Of a stretch of 64,000 nt of DNA, positions 54,126 to 62,334 are shown in pieces (the first letter of the stretch is position 1; each line of letters opens with the position of its first letter). Under the pieces are notes generated by a model that saw only the letters and a list, made by a program, of their open reading frames with translations, searched no databases and was not told the DNA's origin. The stretch comes from Marinobacter azerbaijanicus (GTDB lineage Bacteria; Pseudomonadota; Gammaproteobacteria; Pseudomonadales; Oleiphilaceae): assembly GCF_030250645.1 (NCBI RefSeq), contig NZ_JASSVS010000005.1:62001-126000 (forward strand), given 5' to 3'. Made by a program: the position numbers and the translations under genes.

Positions 54126-54707
54126 CTAGGTGTTGGCAATTCCTGCTAGCAACCGATCAATATCACGCCAATACAGTTTTTCCATTTCCTCTTCTGACCG
54201 GGGCAGAAGCCCGGACAAATAAAGGGAAAAGAAACCGATATAGGCACCCAGCAACAGTACGGAGATCTCACTGGGGTTATCTTTACGGAGATAACCTTCT
54301 TCCATGCACTCGCTGATCCTGGCGGTATAGAAATCGAAAGACACCTTCGACTTGGCTCTCAGGTCATCGCGATAGACGAGCGCGTCCTTGATATCCGACC
54401 TTATAAAAATGAGTTCGAAATAGCGGGGATGATCAAGCACGAAGCCCAAGGCGAGTTCCAGGGTCTTCCTGAAACGCAGTTGGGCCGTGGGCTCCTGAAG
54501 TGCGGGGGCCAGGTACCAGGTGTATGTATTGAAGCCTTTTTCCACTACCTGATGGAACAGTTCCTCTTTGTTGTTGAAGTGGCGATAGATAGCGGTCGCG
54601 CTAATGCCCGCCTTTTGAGCTATTTTGCGCATCGAAAGCCCGCGGTACCCGTCGCTGATGTACTGGTCCCTGGCACAGGCTAGAATCGTATCTTTGGTTA
54701 TACTCAT
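54126..54707 (-). CDS. TetR-family repressor of the adjacent hydrolase
   Basis: A 193-residue TetR regulator. The HTH is LSMRKIAQKAGISATAIYRHFNNKEELFHQVV (residues 24-55), and the C-terminus is a helical ligand-binding domain ending GLLPRSEEEMEKLYWRDIDRLL. An operator of the same type is present at its own start and before the hydrolase, supporting autorepression and control of the hydrolase. Confidence 0.9.
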   Translation of the reverse strand: MSITKDTILACARDQYISDGYRGLSMRKIAQKAGISATAIYRHFNNKEELFHQVVEKGFNTYTWYLAPALQEPTAQLRFRKTLELALGFVLDHPRYFELIFIRSDIKDALVYRDDLRAKSKVSFDFYTARISECMEEGYLRKDNPSEISVLLLGAYIGFFSLYLSGLLPRSEEEMEKLYWRDIDRLLAGIANT

Positions 54708-54723
54708 GTTAACGCACGTTAAC
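54708..54723. promoter_or_regulatory. TetR operator at the tetR start
   Basis: GTTAAC-GCAC-GTTAAC begins at the base immediately upstream of the tetR ATG. It would cover the ribosome-binding region and transcription start, as expected for tight autorepression. Confidence 0.8.
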
Positions 54724-54732
54724 CTCGGAGCA

Positions 54733-54818
54733 AAAAGACGTCAACCCCAATTCTGTACCTGTCCCCGGATTAACCAAAAGACGTCAACCCCAATTCTGTA
54801 CCTGTCCCCGGATTAACC
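54733..54818. repeat. Perfect 43-bp tandem duplication
   Basis: Bases 54733-54775 and 54776-54818 are identical. Each begins AAAAGACGTCAACC and ends CCCCGGATTAACC. The block lies between the tetR gene and the ThDP enzyme stop. Similar GACAGGTACAGAATTGGGG-type stretches flank REP-associated or other small mobile elements in gammaproteobacteria, which I recall but cannot check. Confidence 0.85.
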
Positions 54819-54823
54819 AGTGT

Positions 54824-56482
54824 TCACGGCGCCAGCTTCCTCTTCAATGCCTTGGTAACCGACAACGGCAGGCTGGGCAATGCGCGCAGCATCCACGGCA
54901 GTATCCGGCGTTTCACGCCGCTCAGTGACTCAGGAATCATCACTTCGATCAGGTGTGGCCCCGGCATGCTCAGGGCGTATTCCATGGCTTTGTTCATATC
55001 TTCCGCGGTATCAACCCTCACCGCATGCACCCCCATGCCTTGCGCCATCTCGGCAAAGTTAAGCACCGGGCCACGCAGGTCGAGCTGGGATTTGGCTTTG
55101 GCACCGGCCTGTTCCGCTCCAACCCGTTCGAGTTCTATGTTCAGCACCGAGTAGGAGGCATTGTTGAAGATGATGGTGGTCACATTGAGTTGTTCACGGG
55201 CCATGGTCCACAGGGCCTGGATGGTGTACATGGCGGTGCCATCACCGATCAGCGCCAGTACAGGCCGGTCCGGGCAGGCAACGGCAGCACCAACGGCGTT
55301 CGGCAGGCCCTGGCCTATGGCGCCACCGGTGAGGGTCAGCAGATCATGCCTCGGCGCTCCTGCGGTCATCACTGACAACATCAGGCTGGAGGTAATGCCT
55401 TCGTCCACAAGAATGGCGTTATCCGGCATCAGATGGCCCACCGCCTTGCAGACTTTTTCTGCCGTCAGCTTACCCCTCGGCCTGCCCGGGCGCTGGCTGT
55501 TCTGAAGCTTCGGTTCAGCCTGACTGGCGCCCAGGGCGTCATTGAGCTTGTTCAGGCTGCCGGTGATGTCCTGATCCGGCGCCACGAGGGTGTGCACCTT
55601 GCAGCTATCCGGCACCAGGTAACTCTGCTTGCCCGGATAGGCGAAGAAGGAAACAGGAGCCTTTGCGTCCACCAGGATGAGGTGATCAATATCGGTCAGT
55701 TGCACAGTGGCCAGTTCCGCCAGATACGCCAGGCGTTCTACCGGAGGCAGGCCGGCACCCCTTTCCATACGGGTGGGGAAGGTTTCGGCCATCAGAATAA
55801 CCCCACTGTGAGCGGCAAGTTTCGCCGCCGCCAGCAGGCTGGGTTCCCGTAGCGAATGCCCACCCATCAATAGGGCGGTTTTCTTGCCGGAGCGAATCGC
55901 TGAGGCGATTGCGTCAACGGTGGCATCATCCGCCAGTGCCGGTTCCGGTGGCGCAAGGGGTGCACTGGGAACACCGCCCTCTCCCCAGGAAACGTCCGCT
56001 GGCAGAATCAGGGTCGCGACCTGACCGGGTGCTGTGCGCGCGGCCGCAATAGCCTCGGCGGCGTCCTGGCAAAGCGTTTCCGTGCTGCTGGCCGTACGGA
56101 CAAAACCCGGTGAGACGTTGCGTGCCACGGTCTCGATGTCGGACTGCAACTGGGCATCATATTTGACGTGGTAGGTGGCGTGGTCACCAACGATGTTCAG
56201 CACCGGAACCTTGCCCTTGCGGGCGTTGTGCAGATTGGCCAGGCCGTTACCCAGGCCGCAACCCAGGTGGAGCAGTGTGGCGGCAGGCTTGTCGGCCATG
56301 CGGGCATAACCGTCGGCCGCGCCGGTGGCAACACCTTCAAACAGGGCGAGTACGGCACGCATCCGGGGCTCATCATCCAGGGCAGCCACAAAATGCATTT
56401 CGCTGGTGCCGGGATTGCTGAAGCAGACTTCCACGCCCGCATCCACCAGGGTTTTCATCAAAGCTTGTGCGCCGTTTGTCAT
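54824..56482 (-). CDS. ThDP-dependent enzyme (acetolactate synthase/benzoylformate decarboxylase-like)
   Basis: A 552-residue thiamine-diphosphate enzyme. The N-terminal pyrimidine-binding domain has the activating Glu49 in LALFEGVATGAADGYARM, and the C-terminal domain has the ThDP motif ALIGDGTAMYTIQALWTM ... IIFNNASYS. Databases usually call this group acetolactate synthase large subunit, but no small subunit is present and the neighbouring FMN hydroxyacid dehydrogenase suggests a 2-oxo-acid decarboxylase. Its start overlaps the dehydrogenase stop by four bases. Confidence 0.85.
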   Translation of the reverse strand: MTNGAQALMKTLVDAGVEVCFSNPGTSEMHFVAALDDEPRMRAVLALFEGVATGAADGYARMADKPAATLLHLGCGLGNGLANLHNARKGKVPVLNIVGDHATYHVKYDAQLQSDIETVARNVSPGFVRTASSTETLCQDAAEAIAAARTAPGQVATLILPADVSWGEGGVPSAPLAPPEPALADDATVDAIASAIRSGKKTALLMGGHSLREPSLLAAAKLAAHSGVILMAETFPTRMERGAGLPPVERLAYLAELATVQLTDIDHLILVDAKAPVSFFAYPGKQSYLVPDSCKVHTLVAPDQDITGSLNKLNDALGASQAEPKLQNSQRPGRPRGKLTAEKVCKAVGHLMPDNAILVDEGITSSLMLSVMTAGAPRHDLLTLTGGAIGQGLPNAVGAAVACPDRPVLALIGDGTAMYTIQALWTMAREQLNVTTIIFNNASYSVLNIELERVGAEQAGAKAKSQLDLRGPVLNFAEMAQGMGVHAVRVDTAEDMNKAMEYALSMPGPHLIEVMIPESLSGVKRRILPWMLRALPSLPLSVTKALKRKLAP

Positions 56483-57672
56483 TGTTGTTCTCCAGCCTTT
56501 CGGAATTCAGGGTTATTGGGTCTATCCAGTTGATCTGTGCCGATTTCGGCAATACCTGTAACACCGGTGAGGGTCATGGCCAGCCGCAATTCCTGTTGCC
56601 AGCTTGTCAGCAGTCGGGTCAGCCCGGCTTCACCGCCACCGGCCAGTGCCCAGGCCCAGGGGCGACCGATCATCACGCCCCGGGCACCCAGGGCCAGGGC
56701 GCGAAACACGTCCGTACCGCTGCGAACACCACCATCCACAAGGATTTCGGTCTGTGAGCCGACGGCTTCGACAATGTCCGGCAGTTTGCCGGCGCCAGAG
56801 GCAACGCCGTCCAGCTGGCGGCCGCCATGGTTGGACACCACGATGGCATCTGCACCTACCTGCGCCGCCTGACGGGCATCTTCCACATCCAGGATGCCCT
56901 TAAGCAGCAACTTGCCCTGCCAGTGTTTGCGTATCCATTCAATGTCTGCCCAGGTGACGGTGGGATCAAACTGGGTATCAATCCACTCTTTGAACGCGTC
57001 GAGGTTGCTTGCATCCGGTACGGCATCACTGAGGTTGCCAAAGCTGAGGGGGCCGCCGCGCACGGCAACATTCCACAACCAGCCCGGGCGCGAGAGCAGT
57101 TGCTGGATCTTCAGCAGTTTGGAGCGCGGGCCGGTGCTGGCCAGGCCATTGCGGAAGTCCCGATGCCGCATGCCCGGCAGTGGCAGGTCGACGGTAAACA
57201 CCAGAGTGCGGCAACCGGCGTCCCAGGCTTTTTTCAGCAATGCTTCGACCCGGGCACGGTCGCGGATCATGTAGAGCTGGAACCAGGCCGCCTCAGTAGC
57301 GGCGGCCTGCACTTCCTCCACCGGGCAGATGCCCACGGTGGACAGAGTAAAGGGAATGCCTGCGGCGTTGGCGGCACGCACTGCTTGCACCTCCCCCCGC
57401 CTTGCCATCATGCCGGCCAACCCCAATGGCGCCAGTACCACCGGCATGGAACAGGTCTGCCCCACCAGAGTCGCTGTGGTGTCCACCTGGTCGACATTCA
57501 CCAACACCCGCTGGCGCAGATGTATGTTTTCCCAGTCAGTTTCGTTGGCGCGGAGGGTCTGCTCGCTGGTCGCTCCCCCGTCGAGGTAATCGAACATAAA
57601 TCCGGGCAGACGGGCGCGGGCCTTTTCACGGTAGTCTTCGGCGGTGACCGGGTAACCAAACTTCGGGGTCAT
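56479..57672 (-). CDS. FMN-dependent alpha-hydroxyacid dehydrogenase (LldD/MdlB-like)
   Basis: A 397-residue TIM-barrel flavoprotein oxidising a 2-hydroxy acid to a 2-oxo acid. Motifs: FDYLDGGATSEQTL near 30, PVVLAPLGLAGMM, DAIVVSNHGGRQLDG with the catalytic His and Arg, and VDGGVRSGTDVFRALALGARGVMIGRP for FMN phosphate. Substrates in the family include L-lactate, glycolate and mandelate. With the ThDP enzyme it would form an oxidation-decarboxylation pair resembling mandelate to benzoylformate to aldehyde. Confidence 0.88.
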   Translation of the reverse strand: MTPKFGYPVTAEDYREKARARLPGFMFDYLDGGATSEQTLRANETDWENIHLRQRVLVNVDQVDTTATLVGQTCSMPVVLAPLGLAGMMARRGEVQAVRAANAAGIPFTLSTVGICPVEEVQAAATEAAWFQLYMIRDRARVEALLKKAWDAGCRTLVFTVDLPLPGMRHRDFRNGLASTGPRSKLLKIQQLLSRPGWLWNVAVRGGPLSFGNLSDAVPDASNLDAFKEWIDTQFDPTVTWADIEWIRKHWQGKLLLKGILDVEDARQAAQVGADAIVVSNHGGRQLDGVASGAGKLPDIVEAVGSQTEILVDGGVRSGTDVFRALALGARGVMIGRPWAWALAGGGEAGLTRLLTSWQQELRLAMTLTGVTGIAEIGTDQLDRPNNPEFRKAGEQQ

Positions 57673-57677
57673 GGGCG

Positions 57678-59291
57678 TCAGCCTCCTGCAACAATGGATC
57701 GCACCGCTGCTCGGGCCGTCATGATGCAGCCGGGCAGGAAGGTGCCTTCAAGGGAACGTTTTCCGTTGGCACCACCGCCGCCAAAGCCGGCAGCTTCTCC
57801 CACGCAGTATAGGCCCTCCACGGGAACACCCCCGGCATCAAGCACCCGGCTTTGCAGATCGGTTTGCAGTCCGCCCAGGCTTTTGCGGGTAATCAGCTGC
57901 ATGCGGATGGCGATGTAGGGGCCTGCGCCGGGTTTTTGCAGGGGTGCCGGTTTGCAGGTGCGCAGGCGGTCGGGCTTCCATTCCCGGGCATGCTGGATCA
58001 GGCGGATCTGCGGGTCATTGTGAAGCTGGGTACCGGCTGTGAAATTGGCATCAAAGGCATCCACGGTGGCCTGGAGTGTGGCGGCGTCGATGTCATGGGA
58101 ACAGGTCAGGGCGTTCATTTTCCCGGCCAGTTCATTCAGGCTATCCGCCACCAGGAAGTCACGGCTTTCACGCTGCATCTGTCTCACAAGCGGGTGATTC
58201 CCGAGCAACAACTCTTTCACAAACAGGGGGAATTGCTTGTCCCTGATCCGTGCATTGTGCTCGGCACCGGAAATGGCAAATTCCTTGGCGGCAATGCGCC
58301 AGTTGAGCAGGTGCCAGGTCCAGGGCTTTTCCTGCTCTGCAACACGCTGGCATAACCAATGGGTGTCGAACCCGGTCACCAGAGGCTCCGGGCCAATGCG
58401 TTCGCCCCGGTGGTTAAGCCACAGGGCGGATTTACAGGGAATGGTGGAAAGGCCATGGCCGGGAAAGTGTGGGTAAGGATGCGGGAAACCGGCGGCGTAA
58501 TTCCACATCTCCCCGGCGTGGGTGATCTGGCCACCCAGACGGTCGGCAACCCAGTGATGCATCCGCCCATCCGCGTAAGGATGGGCGCCGTTAAGCATGT
58601 TGGCAGGAAGGGGGCGGTCGGTGGGCCAATTGGCGCGGCACTCATCATGACTGCCATTGATGCCACCGGTGGCCAGCACCACCGCCGATGCCGTCAGCCG
58701 TACCTCCTCGCTGTTTGCCTCGTTGATTGCCAGGGCGCCGCACAATTTGCCGCCTTCGTGGTCCAGTGCGACTATCCGGTGCTGGTGCAGAACAGTCAGC
58801 CTGCCGCCGCTGTTTTCACGTTGCAGCGCCGCCAGCAGGCAGCGCACCAGTTCCCGGGCGGTGCCCCACACCACATGATAGCGGGGCACACGGTTACCAT
58901 CGCCGAAGCGGCCGCGCTCTACCCAATTGACGGCCGGCAGGAATTTGATGCCCTCATTGCGCAGCCAGTCATAAACCTCAGTGCGGGAATGCTCGACATA
59001 ATAGCGCGCCCACTGCAGGGGCCAGTCGTCATCGGGAGCCAGCTCTCCGAAGGTTAGCCAGTCATGCAGGGCAACCTCGGGCGAATCCGCTATCTTCATG
59101 CGTTCCTGCAAGGGCGTACCCACCAGCATCATCCCGCCAAAGGCCCACAGCGCCAGGCCGCCCATTCGTTCAGCCGTATCCCGGTCCGCCAGGGTAACCG
59201 TCTTTCCGGCTCGCAGGGCTTCGAGTGCCGTGACGATACCTGCCAGCCCTCCCCCGACCACCAGAACATCTGAAGCAATTACTTTGGCCAT
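57678..59291 (-). CDS. FAD-binding dehydrogenase (flavocytochrome c/ketosteroid dehydrogenase-like)
   Basis: A 537-residue flavoprotein of the FAD_binding_2 family. The FAD motif is DVLVVGGGLAGIVTALEA (residues 8-25), RYHVVWGTARELVRCLL lies mid-protein, and the C-terminus has GLYCVGEAAGFGGGGANGKRSLEGTFLPGCIMTARAAV. Related proteins reduce or desaturate dicarboxylates, steroids or other enones. It is the first gene of the trio with the FMN dehydrogenase and ThDP enzyme, five bases apart. The ATG at 59291 gives the standard start. Confidence 0.85.
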   Translation of the reverse strand: MAKVIASDVLVVGGGLAGIVTALEALRAGKTVTLADRDTAERMGGLALWAFGGMMLVGTPLQERMKIADSPEVALHDWLTFGELAPDDDWPLQWARYYVEHSRTEVYDWLRNEGIKFLPAVNWVERGRFGDGNRVPRYHVVWGTARELVRCLLAALQRENSGGRLTVLHQHRIVALDHEGGKLCGALAINEANSEEVRLTASAVVLATGGINGSHDECRANWPTDRPLPANMLNGAHPYADGRMHHWVADRLGGQITHAGEMWNYAAGFPHPYPHFPGHGLSTIPCKSALWLNHRGERIGPEPLVTGFDTHWLCQRVAEQEKPWTWHLLNWRIAAKEFAISGAEHNARIRDKQFPLFVKELLLGNHPLVRQMQRESRDFLVADSLNELAGKMNALTCSHDIDAATLQATVDAFDANFTAGTQLHNDPQIRLIQHAREWKPDRLRTCKPAPLQKPGAGPYIAIRMQLITRKSLGGLQTDLQSRVLDAGGVPVEGLYCVGEAAGFGGGGANGKRSLEGTFLPGCIMTARAAVRSIVAGG

Positions 59292-59357
59292 GATGTGTAT
59301 CCGACTTGATAGCAATGAGTTGTCACGTTCAAAGATATACCGGTACCATGGTTTACA

Positions 59358-59397
59358 AATTGACTTCAGAGGCCAGCAAAATTGACATTAGAGGCCA
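59358..59397. promoter_or_regulatory. AraC-type direct-repeat operator
   Basis: Two direct repeats, AATTGAC-N4-GAGGCCA at 59358-59375 and the same pattern at 59380-59397, are spaced 22 bases apart (about two helical turns) in the gap between the divergent flavoprotein and AraC genes. This is the geometry used by AraC/XylS regulators. Confidence 0.7.
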
Positions 59398-60416
59398 CCG
59401 TTTCCATCGGCTGGGTGAATACCGTCATTGCTGCGGCGCAAAGGCTTTCCGTAGACACGGATACCCTGCTGGCGACAGCCGGTATTCCCGCCACTGCCTG
59501 TGAGCATGAACGCTGGCCCATTGATGACATTACGCGGCTCTGGCATGCGGCGGAGCGTTGCACCGGCGACTCTGGCTTTGGCCTGAAGGTGGGGGCCGAA
59601 TTCACGCCGATGAGCATCAGTGGCGTGGGGTTTGCGCTGCAGTCCGCAGCCACCCTGCGGGAGGCTGTGATCATGGTTCAGCGATTCCAGCGTCTGATCT
59701 CCGATGGCGGGCGTTTCCAGGTGCTGCCGGGCAATACTGCCACCTGGCTGGTCTACCATCCGCGACAGGGTCAACTGGCATTCAGCCCTCACCAGATCGA
59801 AGCCGTACTCGCGGCGGTTGTGGGCTTCGCCAGCTGGGTAACCGGCACCCGGATGCAACCCCAACGGGTTCAGTTCAGCCAGGCCCGGCTTGGGCCGCTA
59901 CAGGGATACCAGGCTGCATTTCATTGCCCGGTGGAATTCGAGCAGGCCTTCAGCGGTGTGCTGGTGGACAACACGGTACTGGATCAACCTCTGCCCCAGG
60001 CCGATGCCCAACTGGCCCAGGTGCACAAGCGCTACACAAAGGCACGCCTGGCCGCCCTTACCATGAGCAGCGCTTCCGTTCCCGAACTTCGGCGCTGGTT
60101 GTCTGCCCGATTGGGCCCGGTTCTCCCACGACGTGCCGAAGCTGCGGATGCATTGGGTATCAGCGAGCGCACTCTGGCTAGAAGGCTTATGGAACAGGGG
60201 CAGACGTTCGACGGCCTGCTGGATGAGGTGCGCTGTGAAAAGGCGCTTCAGGCGGTGGCTGATAGCGGCGCAGCCCTGCCCGAAATTGCCGAGTCATTGG
60301 GTTTTGCGGAGGTGAGTACATTCTATCGTGCTTTCCGTCGATGGACAGGCTTGCCGCCAGTGCGCTGGCGCAAGCAGCAGGGGGCAGACAATCAGGGCAC
60401 AGTGACTTCCGTGTAA
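59382..60416 (+). CDS. AraC-family transcriptional regulator
   Basis: A protein of up to 344 residues with an Arabinose_bd-type ligand domain (GFGLKVGAEFTPMSISGVGFALQSAATLREAV) and a C-terminal HTH pair (RAEAADALGISERTLARRLMEQG and EIAESLGFAEVSTFYRAFRRWTGLPPVRWRK). The only starts available are the TTG at 59382, which lies in the second operator repeat, and a GTG at 59415; the start is uncertain. It probably activates the divergent flavoprotein/FMN/ThDP operon. Confidence 0.85.
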   Translation: MTLEATVSIGWVNTVIAAAQRLSVDTDTLLATAGIPATACEHERWPIDDITRLWHAAERCTGDSGFGLKVGAEFTPMSISGVGFALQSAATLREAVIMVQRFQRLISDGGRFQVLPGNTATWLVYHPRQGQLAFSPHQIEAVLAAVVGFASWVTGTRMQPQRVQFSQARLGPLQGYQAAFHCPVEFEQAFSGVLVDNTVLDQPLPQADAQLAQVHKRYTKARLAALTMSSASVPELRRWLSARLGPVLPRRAEAADALGISERTLARRLMEQGQTFDGLLDEVRCEKALQAVADSGAALPEIAESLGFAEVSTFYRAFRRWTGLPPVRWRKQQGADNQGTVTSV

Positions 60417-60483
60417 TCACTCCGGATAACATCTAGACTGCTTGCAGCGGATCAATCTCATCGAGCAGGACAGGAGAAACGAT

Positions 60484-60747
60484 ATGGGGCCAGAGCATTT
60501 TGGTTGGGGCGGCTGGTGGCTGTTTCCCGTTGTCATGCCGATCGTAATGGTCGTTGTTCTTGGCATCCTGATTTACTTTGTGTTCGGGCGGGGCGGCCCC
60601 AGGCCACCCTGGTCGAATGACTTTGACGGCTCATCAAGCCATCACAAAGATTCTGAATCCGCCATGGAAATACTCAAGAAGCGATACGCCAGGGGAGAGA
60701 TCACACGGGAGGAGTTTGAAGAGATAAAAAAGGACCTGCAAAGCTAG
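60484..60747 (+). CDS. SHOCT-domain small membrane protein
   Basis: An 87-residue protein: one membrane span (WWLFPVVMPIVMVVVLGILIYFVFG, residues 10-34), a short linker, and a C-terminal SHOCT domain (AMEILKKRYARGEITREEFEEIKKDLQ). ACAGGAGA lies before the ATG at 60484. The short domain is an oligomerisation motif; role unknown. Followed 47 bases later by the MscS-like gene on the same strand. Confidence 0.87.
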   Translation: MGPEHFGWGGWWLFPVVMPIVMVVVLGILIYFVFGRGGPRPPWSNDFDGSSSHHKDSESAMEILKKRYARGEITREEFEEIKKDLQS

Positions 60748-60794
60748 GCTTCCCCGACTACGACCCACCACACTGATACATAACGGGACCTTAC

Positions 60795-61694
60795 ATGTTT
60801 GAGAGCCTGGCCCTGGTGCCTGAAAATTTCTCATTGCCGGACTCCATGCTGAGACTGCTGATCAGCACCGGGCTTCTGATTCTGGCCATCATTATCCTGC
60901 GCACTCTGACTGCCCGGTTTATACGGCGAAACGTGGTGTCGTCGGAGTTACGGGGCCGGCTGCTGGTCAACTTCCGCAATGGTTTCCTGTTATTGGGAAT
61001 ATTGGGCCTGGCGTTGATCTGGGGTGACCAGATACGCTCCCTGGCACTGTCCATCGTCGCTATCGCTGTTGCCTTTGTGGTCGCTACCAAGGAATTGATC
61101 CTCTGTGTTTCCGGTGCCATCCTCAAAAGCGGGGCAGGCTCTTTCAACCTGGGCGATCGTATACAGGTGAAAGACTTCCGCGGTGACGTCATCGACCAGA
61201 CCCTGCTGGCAACCACCATTCTGGAGGTTGGCCCAGGCAAGACAGGTCACCAACGCACCGGCCGGATGATCGTCGTGCCCAACGCATTGTTCGTTTCTGA
61301 ACCGGTCATCAACGAAAGTTTTACCGACCACTGGGACTTCCATGTTTTCACCGTACCCTTCAAACGCGAGGACGACTGGCATGCTGCCCAGAAAGCCCTG
61401 CTGGAATCCGCTAATCGTCATTGCGAGCCCTATCTTGAAGCGGTCCGCAAACACATGAACAAGGTTGGCGTTTTACGAGGTCTGGAAGTGCCCTCGGTAG
61501 ACCCGCGGGTGACCATCCAGGCCCCGGTGGCGAGCGAAATCCACCTCACGGTCCGGCTGCCCACCAAATCCGGACAGCGGAGTTACATCGAACAATCCAT
61601 TCTGTCAGAAGTCTTTGCCGCTACGGATTTCTCCGGCAAAAATAACCGGCCCTCTGATGACGAACAGGAGGAGAGTGGCGGAAAAGACGAGTAG
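60795..61694 (+). CDS. MscS-family mechanosensitive channel-like protein
   Basis: A 299-residue membrane protein with hydrophobic spans near 20-38, 60-78 and 84-105, then an MscS beta-domain-like region (FNLGDRIQVKDFRGDVIDQTLLATTILEVGPG ... GRMIVVPNALFVSEPVINES). It is shorter than typical MscS proteins and has a poorly conserved pore helix, with an acidic C-terminal tail. A tension-gated channel role is likely but not certain. It shares little sequence with the MscS protein at 13352-14425. Confidence 0.82.
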   Translation: MFESLALVPENFSLPDSMLRLLISTGLLILAIIILRTLTARFIRRNVVSSELRGRLLVNFRNGFLLLGILGLALIWGDQIRSLALSIVAIAVAFVVATKELILCVSGAILKSGAGSFNLGDRIQVKDFRGDVIDQTLLATTILEVGPGKTGHQRTGRMIVVPNALFVSEPVINESFTDHWDFHVFTVPFKREDDWHAAQKALLESANRHCEPYLEAVRKHMNKVGVLRGLEVPSVDPRVTIQAPVASEIHLTVRLPTKSGQRSYIEQSILSEVFAATDFSGKNNRPSDDEQEESGGKDE

Positions 61695-61822
61695 GAAATG
61701 CTTGAGTATCCCCGAAAATATTTACCCGCACCTGCAACTTTATGCCCTCACGGCCCGTAGCTGCTTGTAGCCCATCCGGAAAAACCGAAGGGATGGGGTA
61801 AACAGACTGCAAGGAGAAGGCA

Positions 61823-62257
61823 ATGAGCAAGCACACAAAGATCACAGCATTTCTGACTGCCACCCTGATTTCTGCCGCTCTGACCTCGGGCGTTGCCCTC
61901 GCGGGTGACCATTCCGGAGTTGGTGTATGGGGAGACGACCAATCGGTGTCTGAAGGCACTGTGACCGCCAAAAAAGTGATGACAGAGGAAAACGGCTGGC
62001 TGGTGGTCCACCGCACTGATAAAACCATGAAACCCGGCCCGGTGGTTGGCCACGCGCCGCTCAAAAAAGGCAAGAATATGGACGTAGCCGCCATACTCAC
62101 CGAAGAAGTCGCTTCCGGTGATATGCTGATGCTCATGGTCCACAGTGAAGACGGCGGCATGAAAACCGGCACCTTCGAATACACCCTGGGCGCCAAGGAA
62201 GATGGCCCTGTCCGCATGGATGGAAAGCTGGTCATGGCGACAATCACAGCCAAATAA
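61823..62257 (+). CDS. Secreted DUF7282-like protein
   Basis: A 144-residue exported protein: signal peptide (MSKHTKITAFLTATLISAALTSGVALA, probable cleavage after residue 27), then a beta-rich domain DQSVSEGTVTAKKVMTEENGWLVVHRTDKTMKPGPVVGHAPLKKGKNMDVAAIL ... GTFEYTLGAKEDGPV, the pattern of DUF7282 envelope proteins. Function unknown. AGGAGA precedes the ATG. An imperfect CCCATCC/GGATGGG hairpin lies 26-52 bases upstream. Confidence 0.78.
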   Translation: MSKHTKITAFLTATLISAALTSGVALAGDHSGVGVWGDDQSVSEGTVTAKKVMTEENGWLVVHRTDKTMKPGPVVGHAPLKKGKNMDVAAILTEEVASGDMLMLMVHSEDGGMKTGTFEYTLGAKEDGPVRMDGKLVMATITAK

Positions 62258-62299
62258 CCACACATGAAATTCGTTTGACAACCCTCCCCATCTCGTGAT

Positions 62300-62332
62300 G
62301 TTATCACCTGTAACAATGTTACAGGTGATAAC
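62300..62332. promoter_or_regulatory. 33-bp palindromic operator of the tetR/oxidoreductase operon
   Basis: Two perfect 15-base arms, GTTATCACCTGTAAC and GTTACAGGTGATAAC, around AAT, end two bases before the TetR start codon. The ribosome-binding site (AGGTGA, 62323-62328) is inside the right arm, so repressor binding would hide the translation start region as well as the promoter. Confidence 0.85.
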
Positions 62333-62334
62333 TT

